Of a DNA stretch of 64,000 nucleotides, positions 10,282-20,464 are shown piece by piece. Origin of the DNA: Allobosea sp. GTDB taxonomy: Bacteria; Pseudomonadota; Alphaproteobacteria; Rhizobiales; Beijerinckiaceae. Where the stretch lies: assembly GCF_030695125.1 (NCBI RefSeq), contig NZ_JAUYTP010000022.1, forward strand, positions 1 to 64,000, in the 5' to 3' direction. The translations under genes were made by a program, and so were the position numbers. Under the pieces are notes generated by a model. The model had not been told where the DNA came from. It did not search any database and saw only the letters and a program-made list of their open reading frames with translations. Numbering within the stretch: position 1 is the first letter of the stretch; each line of letters opens with the position of its first letter.

Positions 10282-11619
10282 ATGGCATCGGCGGCTGAAC
10301 AGCTTGCTTCAAACCTGAACTTCGGGGCGTTCGCCAAGGCGGACGAGCTGAAGAAGCGGATCTGGTTCACGCTGGGCGCGCTGATCATTTACCGGCTCGG
10401 CACCTATATCCCGCTGCCGGGCATGAACCCTGACGCGGTCGCCGATCTGTTCAAGCAGACCCAGACCGGTGTGCTCGGGCTGTTCAACATGTTCTCGGGC
10501 GGCGCGGTCGGCCGGTTGGCGATCTTCGCGCTGGCGATCATGCCGTATATCTCGGCCTCGATCATCATCCAGCTGCTGTCGAGCGTCGTGCCGACCTTCG
10601 AGGCGCTGAAGAAGGAAGGCGAGCAGGGCCGCAAGGTCCTGAACCAGTACACGCGCTATCTGACGCTCGTGCTCGCTGTGTTCCAGGCCTATGGCATCGG
10701 TGTCGGCCTGCAGGGCTCGGGCAATCTCGTGCTGGAGCCGGGTCCGTTCTTCCTGCTCTCGACGACGATTACGCTCGTCGGCGGCACGATGTTCCTGCTC
10801 TGGCTGGGTGAGCAGATCACCAGCCGCGGCATCGGCAACGGGACCTCGATGATCATCTTCGCGGGCATCATCGCGGAGTTTCCGTCCCAGCTCGCGCAGA
10901 CGCTCGAGCTCGGCCGCCAGGGCGCGATCTCGACAGGGCTTTTGCTGCTGATCCTGGTGATGGCGATCTGCGTCATCGCGTTCTGTGTGTTCATGGAGCG
11001 CGCCCAGCGCCGGCTGCTGATCAATTATCCCAAGCGCCAGGTCGGCAACCGGATGTATGAGGGGCAGACCTCGTTCTTGCCGCTCAAGCTGAACACGGCG
11101 GGCGTGATTCCGCCCATCTTTGCCTCGTCGCTGCTGCTGCTGCCGACGACGATCGCGAGCTTCTCGCAGGCCGCCGGCGGCACCGGCTTCATGGCGACGA
11201 TGGCAACCTATCTGGCCCATGGCCGGCCGCTGTTCATGATCCTCTATGCGGCGCTGATCATCTTCTTCTGCTTCTTCTACACCGCGATCGTGTTCAATCC
11301 GACGGAGACGGCCGACAACCTCAAGAAGCATGGCGGCTTCATGCCGGGCATCCGCCCCGGCGAGCGGACGGCGGAGCATATCGACCGCGTGCTGACCCGC
11401 ATCACCGTGCTCGGCGCCGGCTATTTGACTATCGTCTGCCTTATCCCCGAGTTCATGATCACCTATGCCCAGATACCGATCATCCTGCTGGGCGGCACGT
11501 CGCTGCTCATCGTGGTGACGACGACGATGGATACCGTGGCGCAGGTTCACGGACATCTGCTGGCCCATCAGTATGAGGGGCTGGTCAAGAAGTCTAAATT
11601 GCGAGGGGCGAAACGCTGA
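10282..11619 (+). CDS. secY: Protein translocase subunit SecY
   Basis: SecY is the channel of the general secretion pathway in the inner membrane, acting with SecE, SecG and SecA. It has 445 residues and about ten hydrophobic segments. Family marks are [20 protein letters not shown] near the N-terminus, [37 protein letters not shown] and [20 protein letters not shown]. The stop overlaps the adk start by one base (TGATG), so the two are translationally coupled. Confidence 0.98.
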   Translation: MASAAEQLASNLNFGAFAKADELKKRIWFTLGALIIYRLGTYIPLPGMNPDAVADLFKQTQTGVLGLFNMFSGGAVGRLAIFALAIMPYISASIIIQLLSSVVPTFEALKKEGEQGRKVLNQYTRYLTLVLAVFQAYGIGVGLQGSGNLVLEPGPFFLLSTTITLVGGTMFLLWLGEQITSRGIGNGTSMIIFAGIIAEFPSQLAQTLELGRQGAISTGLLLLILVMAICVIAFCVFMERAQRRLLINYPKRQVGNRMYEGQTSFLPLKLNTAGVIPPIFASSLLLLPTTIASFSQAAGGTGFMATMATYLAHGRPLFMILYAALIIFFCFFYTAIVFNPTETADNLKKHGGFMPGIRPGERTAEHIDRVLTRITVLGAGYLTIVCLIPEFMITYAQIPIILLGGTSLLIVVTTTMDTVAQVHGHLLAHQYEGLVKKSKLRGAKR

Positions 11620-12200
11620 TGCGACTGATCTTCCTGGGGCCGCCGGGGGCGGGCAAGGGCACTCAGGCTGCGCGCATCGTCGCGAAGCACGGCATCCCGC
11701 AGCTTTCGACGGGGGACATGCTGCGCGCCGCGGTTGCGGCCGGAACGCCGGTCGGCGTCAAGGCGAAGGCGGTGATGGATGCCGGCGGGCTGGTCTCCGA
11801 CGAGATCGTCATCGGCATCGTCGCGGACAGGATCGAGGAGCCCGACTGCAAGAAGGGCTTCATCCTCGACGGCTTCCCGCGGACGCTGGCGCAGGCCGAG
11901 GCGCTGGACGCGATGCTGGCCTCGAAGGGGCTCGATCTCGACACGGTGCTGGAGCTGAAGGTCGATCAGTCGAAGCTGGTCGATCGCATCATCAAGCGCG
12001 CCGAAGAGGCGAGGGCGGCCGGGCAGCCGGTCCGCAAGGACGACGATCCCGAGGTCTTCAAGACCCGGCTCGACGCCTACAACCGCGACACTGCCGTGGT
12101 CTCGCCCTATTATGCGGCTCGCGGTCAGGTGATCGAAATCGACGGCATGCAGCCGGTCGACGACGTCACGGCGGTGATCGAGCGGGCGCTGGCGGGCTGA
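11619..12200 (+). CDS. adk: Adenylate kinase (short-lid form)
   Basis: Adenylate kinase interconverts ATP + AMP and 2 ADP in the cytoplasm. It has 193 residues with the P-loop [10 protein letters not shown] (residues 7-16), [11 protein letters not shown], the AMP-binding [16 protein letters not shown], and [20 protein letters not shown]. The LID insertion of the 214-residue E. coli enzyme is absent, as in many alphaproteobacteria. It overlaps secY upstream and the TPR gene downstream by one base each. Confidence 0.97.
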   Translation: MRLIFLGPPGAGKGTQAARIVAKHGIPQLSTGDMLRAAVAAGTPVGVKAKAVMDAGGLVSDEIVIGIVADRIEEPDCKKGFILDGFPRTLAQAEALDAMLASKGLDLDTVLELKVDQSKLVDRIIKRAEEARAAGQPVRKDDDPEVFKTRLDAYNRDTAVVSPYYAARGQVIEIDGMQPVDDVTAVIERALAG

Positions 12201-12910
12201 TGCGTCGGCGCAGAGTCCGGCTCGGGCTCTGCTGTCTGGCCTGGCTCGTCGCCGTGGCGCCTCTGGCATCGGCGCCGGCCTCGGCCGACAGCGTGGTTGT
12301 CGCGCCGGGCGTCTCGGTGACGCGCCGCAGCTATGATGCGCCGCTCAGCGAGCTGCCGTTCTTCGGCTTTCGCGACAAGACCGTCGATCAACTGGCCGCC
12401 GACCGGGCATTCATAGCGGCGGTTGAGGCTGCAGGCGGTCGCGAGGTCGGTTATCGCCGGGCTCTCGAACTCGCGCAGCAGGCGCTCGCCGCAAACGATC
12501 TCGCCGGCGCGGCGCGGCGCTACAATCAGGCCTTTCTGCTGATCCCGAACGCTCCCGAGATTTATCACGGCTTCGCCATCATCGTTGTCGGGCGGTTCAA
12601 GGATGCAGCCTATGCCGAGGAGCTGTTTGCCACGGCGGCGCGGCTGAGGCCCGGCGATCCCGCGATTCTCGCCGACCAGGCGCGGCTGTTCCTGATGCTC
12701 GGGCGGCCGGCCGAGGCTGTTCCCCTGCTCGAGAGCGTGGTGCGCGATCCGCAGGCCGGCGCCCTGCACTGGAGCCATCTCGGCTTCGCCTATGCCCAGA
12801 GCGGACAGGCTGCGAAAGCCTGCGACGCCCTGGCGATGGCGAGGCGCGCGCCGCCGCCGGTGGCACCGCCAAGCGATCTGACGACGCTGTCGAGGCTCGT
12901 CGCCTGTTGA
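12200..12910 (+). CDS. Exported TPR-repeat protein of unknown function
   Basis: 236 residues. The first 29 look like a signal peptide: Arg-rich start, hydrophobic core GLCCLAWLVAVAPL, then ASA|PASADS. Residues about 95-225 form helical TPR-like pairs (RRALELAQQALAANDLAGAA, DPAILADQARLFLMLGRPAE, HWSHLGFAYAQSGQAAKA). It starts inside the adk stop (TGATG), so it should be co-translated with adk. A gene at this position, between adk and rpsM, is not part of the usual cluster. Probably periplasmic; function unknown. Confidence 0.75.
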   Translation: MRRRRVRLGLCCLAWLVAVAPLASAPASADSVVVAPGVSVTRRSYDAPLSELPFFGFRDKTVDQLAADRAFIAAVEAAGGREVGYRRALELAQQALAANDLAGAARRYNQAFLLIPNAPEIYHGFAIIVVGRFKDAAYAEELFATAARLRPGDPAILADQARLFLMLGRPAEAVPLLESVVRDPQAGALHWSHLGFAYAQSGQAAKACDALAMARRAPPPVAPPSDLTTLSRLVAC

Positions 12911-12963
12911 TGCGGTTGCGGCGAGGCCCTTGGCGGCCTGGCATGTTTCTTGACCACGGCGGG

Positions 12964-12992
12964 TTGACTCGTCGCGGCGCAGCGGCTAACGA
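12964..12992 (+). promoter_or_regulatory. Candidate promoter for the rpsM (alpha) operon
   Basis: TTGACT (12964-12969), a 17-base spacer and TAACGA (12987-12992) resemble a housekeeping sigma -35/-10 pair. A second TTGACC lies at 12950-12955. They lie 175-215 bases upstream of rpsM in a 256-base spacer without a gene, consistent with separate transcription of rpsM-rpsK-rpoA-rplQ. Based on motif match only. Confidence 0.4.
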
Positions 12993-13166
12993 CCCGACTT
13001 CCGGTTGCATGCCAGCGATGCCGTTGCCTTCGAGAGAAGGGACGACGTCGCTTTCCCGCATGCGATGGGTTCAACGTTTCGCAGAGGCCGGCCTCCACCG
13101 GCGCGGAGCATCTTTAAACCGCTGGTGCGCCATTGGGCGTCTGCCGGCCGACATGGAGAGATCGTC

Positions 13167-13535
13167 ATGGCTCGTATCGCCGGCGTCAACATTCCCACCA
13201 ACAAGCGCGTCGTCATCGGCCTGCAGTACATCCACGGCATCGGCCTGGCCAAGGCCAAGGAAATCTGCACCAAGGTCGGCATCGCCGACGAGCGCCGCGT
13301 CAACCAGCTGACCGACGCAGAGGTTCTCCAGATCCGCGAGGCGATCGATCGCGACTATCTCGTCGAGGGCGACCTGCGCCGCGAAGTCTCGATGAACATC
13401 AAGCGCCTGATGGATCTCGGCTGCTATCGCGGCCTGCGCCATCGCCGTGGCCTGCCGGTTCGCGGTCAGCGCACGCACACCAATGCCCGCACCCGCAAGG
13501 GCAAGCCGAAGGCGATCGCCGGCAAGAAGAAGTGA
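13167..13535 (+). CDS. rpsM: 30S ribosomal protein S13
   Basis: S13 lies at the top of the 30S head and contacts S19 and the large subunit. The 122-residue frame starts at the ATG after ggagagatcgtc and begins [20 protein letters not shown]. It contains [19 protein letters not shown] and the C-terminal signature [19 protein letters not shown]. It is the first gene of the alpha cluster, but a 170-base spacer with a palindromic repeat separates it from rpsK. Confidence 0.98.
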   Translation: MARIAGVNIPTNKRVVIGLQYIHGIGLAKAKEICTKVGIADERRVNQLTDAEVLQIREAIDRDYLVEGDLRREVSMNIKRLMDLGCYRGLRHRRGLPVRGQRTHTNARTRKGKPKAIAGKKK

Positions 13536-13553
13536 CGATCGCCGCAGGCGTTC

Positions 13554-13646
13554 GTCATCCTCGGGCCTGACCCGAGGATCTCGCGACGAGGGCGCCACAG
13601 TGCGCCTTCTCCTGCCTGAGATGCTCGGGTCAAGCCCGAGCATGAC
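13554..13646 (+). repeat. GTCAT...ATGAC palindromic repeat, CTCGGG type (copy 1)
   Basis: Two back-to-back hairpins: ATCCTCGGG...CCCGAGGAT on the left and ATGCTCGGG...CCCGAGCAT on the right, with outer ends GTCAT and ATGAC forming an overall inverted repeat of about 93 bases. It lies inside the ribosomal alpha cluster between rpsM and rpsK. Related elements occur at 26223, 27649 and 57796. Confidence 0.75.
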
Positions 13647-13705
13647 GGCGGACTACCTCTCCCCAGCGCCTGGCATCACGGGCGCGCTCGAAGGATGAAA
13701 GACCT

Positions 13706-14095
13706 ATGGCTAAAGAAGCACAGCGCGTGAAGCGCCGCGAACGCAAGAACATCGTCTCTGGCGTCGCCCATGTGAACGCCTCGTTCAACAACACCATGAT
13801 CACCATCACCGACGCGCAGGGCAACACGATCTCGTGGTCGTCTGCCGGCACGATGGGCTTCAAGGGTTCGCGCAAGTCGACCCCCTATGCCGCTCAGGTC
13901 GCCGCCGAAGACGCCGCCCGCAAGGCCGCCGAGCACGGCATGCGCACGCTCGAAGTCGAGGTCACCGGCCCGGGTTCGGGTCGTGAATCGGCTCTCCGCG
14001 CGCTGCAGGCCGCCGGCTTCACCGTGACCTCGATCCGCGACGTGACGCCGATCCCGCATAACGGCTGCCGTCCGCGCAAGCGCCGTCGCGTCTGA
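13706..14095 (+). CDS. rpsK: 30S ribosomal protein S11
   Basis: S11 lies on the platform near the mRNA exit. It has 129 residues: [20 protein letters not shown], the block [20 protein letters not shown], and the C-terminal signature [18 protein letters not shown]. It is separated from rpsM by a palindromic repeat, and from rpoA by 88 bases. Confidence 0.98.
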   Translation: MAKEAQRVKRRERKNIVSGVAHVNASFNNTMITITDAQGNTISWSSAGTMGFKGSRKSTPYAAQVAAEDAARKAAEHGMRTLEVEVTGPGSGRESALRALQAAGFTVTSIRDVTPIPHNGCRPRKRRRV

Positions 14096-14183
14096 CGTCT
14101 GAGCTTCGAGGCGCCCGCACCGGCGGGCGCCGGTCCGGGGCGGCCCGCCGCCGCCATTGAATTCAAGCACCAGGAGTGCGGTC

Positions 14184-15200
14184 GTGATCAGCAAGAATTG
14201 GCAGGATTTGTCCAAGCCCAACAAACTCGAGGTCAAGGTCGGCGACGACCCGAAGCGTCAGGCGACGGTCATCGCCCGGCCGCTGGAGCGCGGCTTCGGC
14301 ATGACGCTCGGCAACGCGCTGCGTCGCGTTCTGCTCTCCTCGCTCCAGGGCGCGGCCGTCACCGCCGTCCAGATCGACGGCGTGCTGCATGAATTCTCGT
14401 CGATCCCGGGCGTCCGCGAGGACGTCACCGACATCGTCCTCAACATCAAGGCCATCGCGGTCAAGATGCAGGGCGAGGGCCCCAAGCGCATGACCCTGCG
14501 CAAGACCGGCCCCGGCACGGTCACCGCCGGCGACATCAACACCATCGGCGACGTCTCGATCCTGAACCCCGACCTCGTGCTCTGCACGCTGGACGAGGGC
14601 TCCGAGATCCGCATGGAGTTCACGGTCAACACCGGCAAGGGCTACATCCCCTCCGAGCAGAACCGTCCGGAAGACGCGCCGATCGGCCTGATCCCGGTCG
14701 ACAGCCTGTATTCGCCGGTCAAGAAGGTCTCCTACCGCGTCGAGAACACCCGCGAGGGCCAGAATCTCGATCGCGACATGCTGACGCTGAACATCGAGAC
14801 CAACGGCTCGGTGACGCCCGAGGACGCGCTGGCGCTCGCTGCCCGCATCCTGCAGGACCAGCTCGCCGTCTTCATCACCTTCGAGGAGCCGCGCAAGGAA
14901 GAGGCCGTCTCGACCGCGCCGCAGCTGCCCTTCAACCCGGCGCTGCTCAAGAAGGTCGACGAGCTCGAGCTTTCGGTGCGTTCGGCGAACTGCCTGAAGA
15001 ACGACAACATCGTCTATATCGGCGACCTCATCCAGAAGTCGGAAGGCGAGATGCTTCGCACCCCGAACTTCGGCCGCAAGTCGCTGAACGAGATCAAGGA
15101 AGTGCTCGCCACCATGGGCCTCCACCTCGGCATGGACGTCACCGGCTGGCCGCCGGAGAACATCGAAGAGCTCGCGAAGCGCTTCGAGGAGCACTATTGA
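14184..15200 (+). CDS. rpoA: DNA-directed RNA polymerase subunit alpha
   Basis: The alpha subunit dimer scaffolds RNA polymerase and its C-terminal domain contacts UP elements and activators. It has 338 residues from a GTG with caggag 7 bases upstream; an ATG at 14157 would add 9 residues that do not look like the family. The N-terminal domain has [20 protein letters not shown] and [20 protein letters not shown]. The C-terminal domain (about residues 255-325) has [17 protein letters not shown], and [18 protein letters not shown]. Confidence 0.97.
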   Translation: MISKNWQDLSKPNKLEVKVGDDPKRQATVIARPLERGFGMTLGNALRRVLLSSLQGAAVTAVQIDGVLHEFSSIPGVREDVTDIVLNIKAIAVKMQGEGPKRMTLRKTGPGTVTAGDINTIGDVSILNPDLVLCTLDEGSEIRMEFTVNTGKGYIPSEQNRPEDAPIGLIPVDSLYSPVKKVSYRVENTREGQNLDRDMLTLNIETNGSVTPEDALALAARILQDQLAVFITFEEPRKEEAVSTAPQLPFNPALLKKVDELELSVRSANCLKNDNIVYIGDLIQKSEGEMLRTPNFGRKSLNEIKEVLATMGLHLGMDVTGWPPENIEELAKRFEEHY

Positions 15201-15207
15201 TCCAGCC

Positions 15208-15297
15208 GGCGCGGGCTTGACCCCGCGCCAGCCTTACCCCGCCCGGCGCATGAGCGTCGGAGCATAAAGAACGGCCGTACCGTGGCACGGCGGCCGT
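15208..15297 (+). promoter_or_regulatory. Two hairpins in the rpoA-rplQ spacer
   Basis: GGCGCGGG (15208-15215) pairs with CCCGCGCC (15222-15229) just after the rpoA stop. A second stem, ACGGCCG (15271-15277) with CGGCCGT (15291-15297), with inner pairing, lies 21 bases before rplQ and close to its ribosome binding site. The second could affect rplQ translation; no known regulator is recognised. Confidence 0.35.
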
Positions 15298-15317
15298 AAT
15301 CACGAAGGAGCCACCTT

Positions 15318-15734
15318 ATGCGTCACGGTTTTCGCGGTCGTCGTTTCAACCGCTCGGTCGAGCATCGCAAGGCGATGTTCGCCAACATGTCCCAGGCCCT
15401 GATCAAGCACGAGCAGATCACCACCACGCTGCCGAAGGCCAAGGACCTGCGTCCGGTCGTCGAGAAGCTGATCACGCTCGCCAAGCGCGGCGACCTGCAT
15501 GCCCGCCGCCAGGCGATCGCGCAGATCAAGGACGTCGCCCTGGTCGGCAAGCTCTTCGCGGTGCTCGGGCCCCGCTACAAGGAGCGCAATGGCGGCTATC
15601 TGCGCATCATGAAGGCGGGCTTCCGCTTCGGCGACAACGCCCCGCTGGCGGTGATCGAGTTCGTCGATCGCGACGTCGAGGCCAAGGGCAAGGATTCCGG
15701 CCCGGTCTTCACGGCGGACGACGAGGCAGCCTGA
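15318..15734 (+). CDS. rplQ: 50S ribosomal protein L17
   Basis: L17 lies near the tunnel exit. It has 138 residues: [20 protein letters not shown] at the start, [40 protein letters not shown] and [16 protein letters not shown] gaaggagcc ribosome binding site is present. It is the last gene of the ribosomal cluster and is followed by a terminator. Confidence 0.98.
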   Translation: MRHGFRGRRFNRSVEHRKAMFANMSQALIKHEQITTTLPKAKDLRPVVEKLITLAKRGDLHARRQAIAQIKDVALVGKLFAVLGPRYKERNGGYLRIMKAGFRFGDNAPLAVIEFVDRDVEAKGKDSGPVFTADDEAA

Positions 15735-15758
15735 GGTTTCCTCGGTTGCCATGTTTCG

Positions 15759-15788
15759 AAAGGGCGGCCCTCGCGGGTCGCCCTTTTT
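15759..15788 (+). terminator. Intrinsic terminator after rplQ
   Basis: AAGGGCGGCCC pairs with GGGTCGCCCTT around a TCGC loop (one G-T mismatch/wobble position), followed directly by TTTTT up to 15788. It lies 24 bases after the rplQ stop and closes the ribosomal cluster. The core sequence resembles the hairpin after the tRNA-Leu gene at 42657. Confidence 0.9.
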
Positions 15789-15892
15789 CGTTGTCCGGAC
15801 GGCTGTCATCCCGCTTGGCCGCGCATCGCCGCGCGACTAGGCTTGGCGCAACACATCAAGACGGCGTCGGGTCGCCGCGGGGGGAACAGCAC

Positions 15893-16858
15893 ATGAAGAC
15901 AAACACCAAAGCCGGCCTGATCCTGGCGGCGGCCCTCGGGCTTGCCCAGCCCGCCATCGCCCAGGACAACTACCCCGCCAAGACGATCACCATGATCGTG
16001 CCCTTCGCGGCCGGTGGTTCGTCCGACGTCATCGCGCGGCTCGTCGGCGACGAGATGGGGCGCGTGCTCGGCCAGCGCATCGTGATGGAGAACATGGGCG
16101 GGGCGGGCGGTGCGACCGCCCTGTCGCGGGCCTCGCGGGCCGAGCCCGACGGCTACACCATCGTGATCGGCAACAGCGGCACCAACGCCGCCTCCTACAC
16201 CATCTATCCGGACCTGAAATACACCCATGCGGATTTCGCGCCGGTCGGCCTCGTCGCCAAGACCTCGCCGATGATCGCGCTGAAGCTCGATTTCCCGGCC
16301 AAGACGCTGGCCGAGTTCGTCGCTTATGCGAAGGCCAATCCCGGCAAGATCAGCCTCGGCCATGCGGGCGTCGGCTCGTCGAACTATCTGATCTGCCGGA
16401 CCTTCATCAAGGCGTCGGGCGTCGATGTCGCGCTGGTCAGCTATCGGGGTGCGGGGCCGGCGCTCAACGACCTGATGGGAGGGCAGATCGACGGCGTCTG
16501 CGACGCCGCCACATCGCTGTCGGGCGCTGTCATGGGCGAGAAGGTGAGGGCATTGGTGGTCGCGACCCCGTCGCGGCTGGCCAGCCTGCCCGACGTTCCG
16601 ACGTCGGCGGAAGCAGGGCTGCCGGCGTTTCAGGCGCAGGGCTGGAATGCGATTTTCGTTCCCAAGAACACACCGCAGCCTGTGGTCGCGAAGCTCACCG
16701 CGGCGCTGAAGACGGCTCTCGCCAGCCCCAACCTGCAGGGCCGGTTCAAGGAACTGTCCTCGGTCGTGCCGAACGCGGACGAAATCACACCGGCCTTCGT
16801 TGCCACGCTGGTCCCGGCCGAAATCGAGAAGTACCGGTTGTTGCTGACCGACAAGTAA
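15893..16858 (+). CDS. Tripartite tricarboxylate transporter (Bug/TctC) binding protein
   Basis: Periplasmic solute receptor of the TctC/Bug family, which captures carboxylates for TctAB carriers or acts in sensing. It has 321 residues; the first 24 form a signal peptide (KAGLILAAALGLAQPAIAQ). Family blocks are YPAKTITMIVPFAAGGSSDV, GQRIVMENMGGAGG, AEPDGYTIVIGNSGT, PGKISLGHAGVGSSNYL and LMGGQIDGVCDA. A ggggggaa ribosome binding site fixes the start. No tctA/tctB lies nearby, so the ligand and partner cannot be told. Confidence 0.9.
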   Translation: MKTNTKAGLILAAALGLAQPAIAQDNYPAKTITMIVPFAAGGSSDVIARLVGDEMGRVLGQRIVMENMGGAGGATALSRASRAEPDGYTIVIGNSGTNAASYTIYPDLKYTHADFAPVGLVAKTSPMIALKLDFPAKTLAEFVAYAKANPGKISLGHAGVGSSNYLICRTFIKASGVDVALVSYRGAGPALNDLMGGQIDGVCDAATSLSGAVMGEKVRALVVATPSRLASLPDVPTSAEAGLPAFQAQGWNAIFVPKNTPQPVVAKLTAALKTALASPNLQGRFKELSSVVPNADEITPAFVATLVPAEIEKYRLLLTDK

Positions 16859-16875
16859 GGTCGTCGGGCCGGCGC

Positions 16876-17295
16876 TCAGGCCCGCTGACGCGCCAGTTCT
16901 TCGGAGAGGTCGACGAGGACGTCGGCCTCCTGTCGCGGCAGGTCGGCTTCGGGCGTCACGCCGTAGAGCCCGAAGATGAAGCTGGTCGTTTCGTCGCGCT
17001 CGGCCAGTCCCATCGACCATCGCGGAAATCTGCGCCGGTCGATGGGAGCCTTCGCCAGGAGCTGGATGGCCCCATGGCGTGGATCGGCGGCAATCCGGGT
17101 ATAGGTTTCAAAGACGGCTCCGTCATCGCCTTCCAGGACCTGCGCAAAGGCGCCGGTCGTGGCGAGCAGGAATCCGGTGATGTCGTTGCCGGCGTTGAGG
17201 CGGCGGGCGCTTTCGACGATCCGGTCGATCTCGAGGTGACGATTGGCCTCGACGAGCCGGCTTTCGCTGGCATACACCAGTCGCATCAATCCCAT
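16876..17295 (-). CDS. Stand-alone BLUF-domain blue-light sensor
   Basis: BLUF proteins bind FAD and switch a hydrogen-bond network on blue light. It has 139 residues, with start ATG preceded by gaaggga. The BLUF fold covers residues 3-97. Key residues are at family spacing: Tyr8 in LVYASE, Asn34 in RRLNAGNDITG, Gln52 in FAQVLEG, and Trp93/Met95 in RWSMG; distances match those of AppA (N-to-Q 18, Q-to-M 43). There is no output domain, only a short helical tail. It is divergent from the protease gene at 17435, so signalling by protein contact is likely. Confidence 0.9.
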   Translation of the reverse strand: MGLMRLVYASESRLVEANRHLEIDRIVESARRLNAGNDITGFLLATTGAFAQVLEGDDGAVFETYTRIAADPRHGAIQLLAKAPIDRRRFPRWSMGLAERDETTSFIFGLYGVTPEADLPRQEADVLVDLSEELARQRA

Positions 17296-17434
17296 GGCCG
17301 CTCCCTTCAGCGTGCAGTGTCGTGGTGGTCGAGGTGTCACGCCCTCTCCACCGGGCGGTGATGGGCAGCATCGGTGGATCGATGCCGGCTTTGAAACGTT
17401 GCCGCGATATCATTGTTTCATTGTGAGGACCGGA

Positions 17435-18865
<1,431 letters not shown>

Positions 18866-18898
18866 GCGAAGCTCCTCCCGGGGTGAGGTACAATCTCT

Positions 18899-19025
18899 GT
18901 CATTCCGGGGCAGGCCGGAGGCCTGAACCCGGAACCCATGACCGGGGGAGCGTTCTTATGCGCATCGGCAGGTCCAGCCCGGTCGTGGGTTCCGGGATCG
19001 CCGCTTCGCGGCGCCCCGGAATGAC
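18899..19025 (+). repeat. GTCAT...ATGAC palindromic repeat, TTCCGG type (copy 2)
   Basis: Ends GTCATTCCGGGG (18899) and CCCCGGAATGAC (19025) are exact inverted copies; inner arms (GAACCCGGAACCCATGACC against GGTCGTGGGTTCCGGG) also pair. It lies between the protease and rarA, 34 bases after the protease stop, and resembles the element at 30661. Confidence 0.75.
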
Positions 19026-19039
19026 AGGATGAGCAGGTC

Positions 19040-20350
19040 ATGAGCGATCTCTTTGCCGCCTCGGGGCTCGACAAATCCGGCCCGCGCCCGCTGGCCGACC
19101 GCCTGCGCCCGACGACGCTTGGCGAGGTCGCCGGCCAGGAGCATCTGACCGGGCCCGAGGGCGCGCTGACGCGGCTGGTGCAGTCCGGCTCGCTCGGCAG
19201 CCTGATCTTCTGGGGCCCGCCCGGCACGGGAAAGACCACTGTGGCGCGGCTGCTGGCAGGGCAGGTCGATCTCGGCTTCGAGCAGATCAGCGCGATCTTC
19301 TCCGGCATTGCCGACCTCAAGAAGGTCTTCGAGCAGGCGCGCGGCCACAGGCTCGGCGGCAAGGGCACGCTGCTCTTCGTCGACGAGATCCACCGCTTCA
19401 ACCGGGCGCAGCTCGACGCTTTCCTGCCCGTCATGGAGGACGGCACGATCACGCTGGTCGGCGCAACGACCGAGAACCCGTCCTTCGCGCTCAACGCCGC
19501 GCTGCTCTCGCGCGCCCGGGTGCTGACCTTCAAGTCGCTCGACGAGGGCTCGCTGCTGTTCCTGCTCGGCCGGGCCGAGCATCTGGAAAAGCGCGATCTG
19601 CCGCTGACGCCGGAGGCGAAGCTCGCACTCGCCCGCTTCGCGGATGGCGACGGGCGCGCCGTGCTGACGCTGGCGGAGGAACTCTGGCGCGCGGCGCGGC
19701 CGGGCGAGATCTTCGACGAGGCGGGGCTGGCCGAGGTGATCCAGCGCCGCGCGCCGATCTACGACAAGGCGCAGGACGGCCACTACAACCTGATCTCGGC
19801 CCTGCACAAGACGATCCGCGGCTCGGATCCGGATGCGGCGCTCTACTATTTCGCCCGCATGCTCGATGCCGGCGAGGACCCGCGCTTCCTGGCGCGGCGG
19901 CTGGTGCGGATGGCGGTCGAGGATATCGGGCTCGCCGATCCGCAGGCGCTGGTCCATGCCCGCGCCGCCGCCGAGACCTATGAGCAGCTCGGCTCGCCGG
20001 AAGGCGAGCTCGCGCTCGCCAATGCGGTCATCTATCTCGCCACCGCGCCCAAATCGAACGCCGCCTACAAGGCCTACAAGGCGGCGCGCCGGGTCGCCGC
20101 CGAGCGCGGCTCGCTGATGCCGCCCAAGACGATCCTGAACGCGCCGACCAAGCTGATGAAGCAGGAGGGCTATGGCGCCGACTACGCTTACGACCACGAC
20201 GCGCCCGACGCCTTCTCCGGCCAGGATTACTGGCCCGACGCGCTCGGGCGGCAGCTGTTCTACGACCCGCCGGAGCGCGGCTTCGAGCGCGAGATCCGCA
20301 AGCGCCTGGAGTATTGGGAGAAGCTGAGGCTGGAGCGCGGGGAGGGGTGA
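19040..20350 (+). CDS. rarA: Replication-associated recombination protein A (RarA/MgsA ATPase)
   Basis: RarA is an AAA+ ATPase of the clamp-loader clade that works at stalled replication forks. It has 436 residues, normal for the family. Walker A is GPPGTGKTT (59-67), Walker B LLFVDEIHRF (111-120), sensor 1 GATTENPSFALN. The C-terminal part contains the tetramerisation region with HKTIRGSDPDAALYY and the closing block YDHDAPDAFSGQDYWPD. The start ATG lies after agcaggtc. No operon partner is obvious. Confidence 0.96.
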   Translation: MSDLFAASGLDKSGPRPLADRLRPTTLGEVAGQEHLTGPEGALTRLVQSGSLGSLIFWGPPGTGKTTVARLLAGQVDLGFEQISAIFSGIADLKKVFEQARGHRLGGKGTLLFVDEIHRFNRAQLDAFLPVMEDGTITLVGATTENPSFALNAALLSRARVLTFKSLDEGSLLFLLGRAEHLEKRDLPLTPEAKLALARFADGDGRAVLTLAEELWRAARPGEIFDEAGLAEVIQRRAPIYDKAQDGHYNLISALHKTIRGSDPDAALYYFARMLDAGEDPRFLARRLVRMAVEDIGLADPQALVHARAAAETYEQLGSPEGELALANAVIYLATAPKSNAAYKAYKAARRVAAERGSLMPPKTILNAPTKLMKQEGYGADYAYDHDAPDAFSGQDYWPDALGRQLFYDPPERGFEREIRKRLEYWEKLRLERGEG

Positions 20351-20382
20351 GCGGCGGCCGATAGCAATAAGTGCGCCCGTCG

Positions 20383-20403
20383 TGGTCGGGTTTGTCCCGA
20401 CCA
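20383..20403 (+). repeat. Single hairpin, half-unit of the intergenic palindromes
   Basis: TGGTCGGG (20383-20390) pairs with CCCGACCA (20396-20403) around TTTGT. The design (GTCGGGTTTGTCCCGAC) is like one arm of the double-hairpin elements, e.g. at 13554. It lies in the 114-base spacer between rarA and the next gene. Confidence 0.45.
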
Positions 20404-20464
20404 TCCACGTCTTGCCACGCTGGGGGCGCTCTTCCACAGTGCGGTCGGGGCAGGGAGCGCAAGA

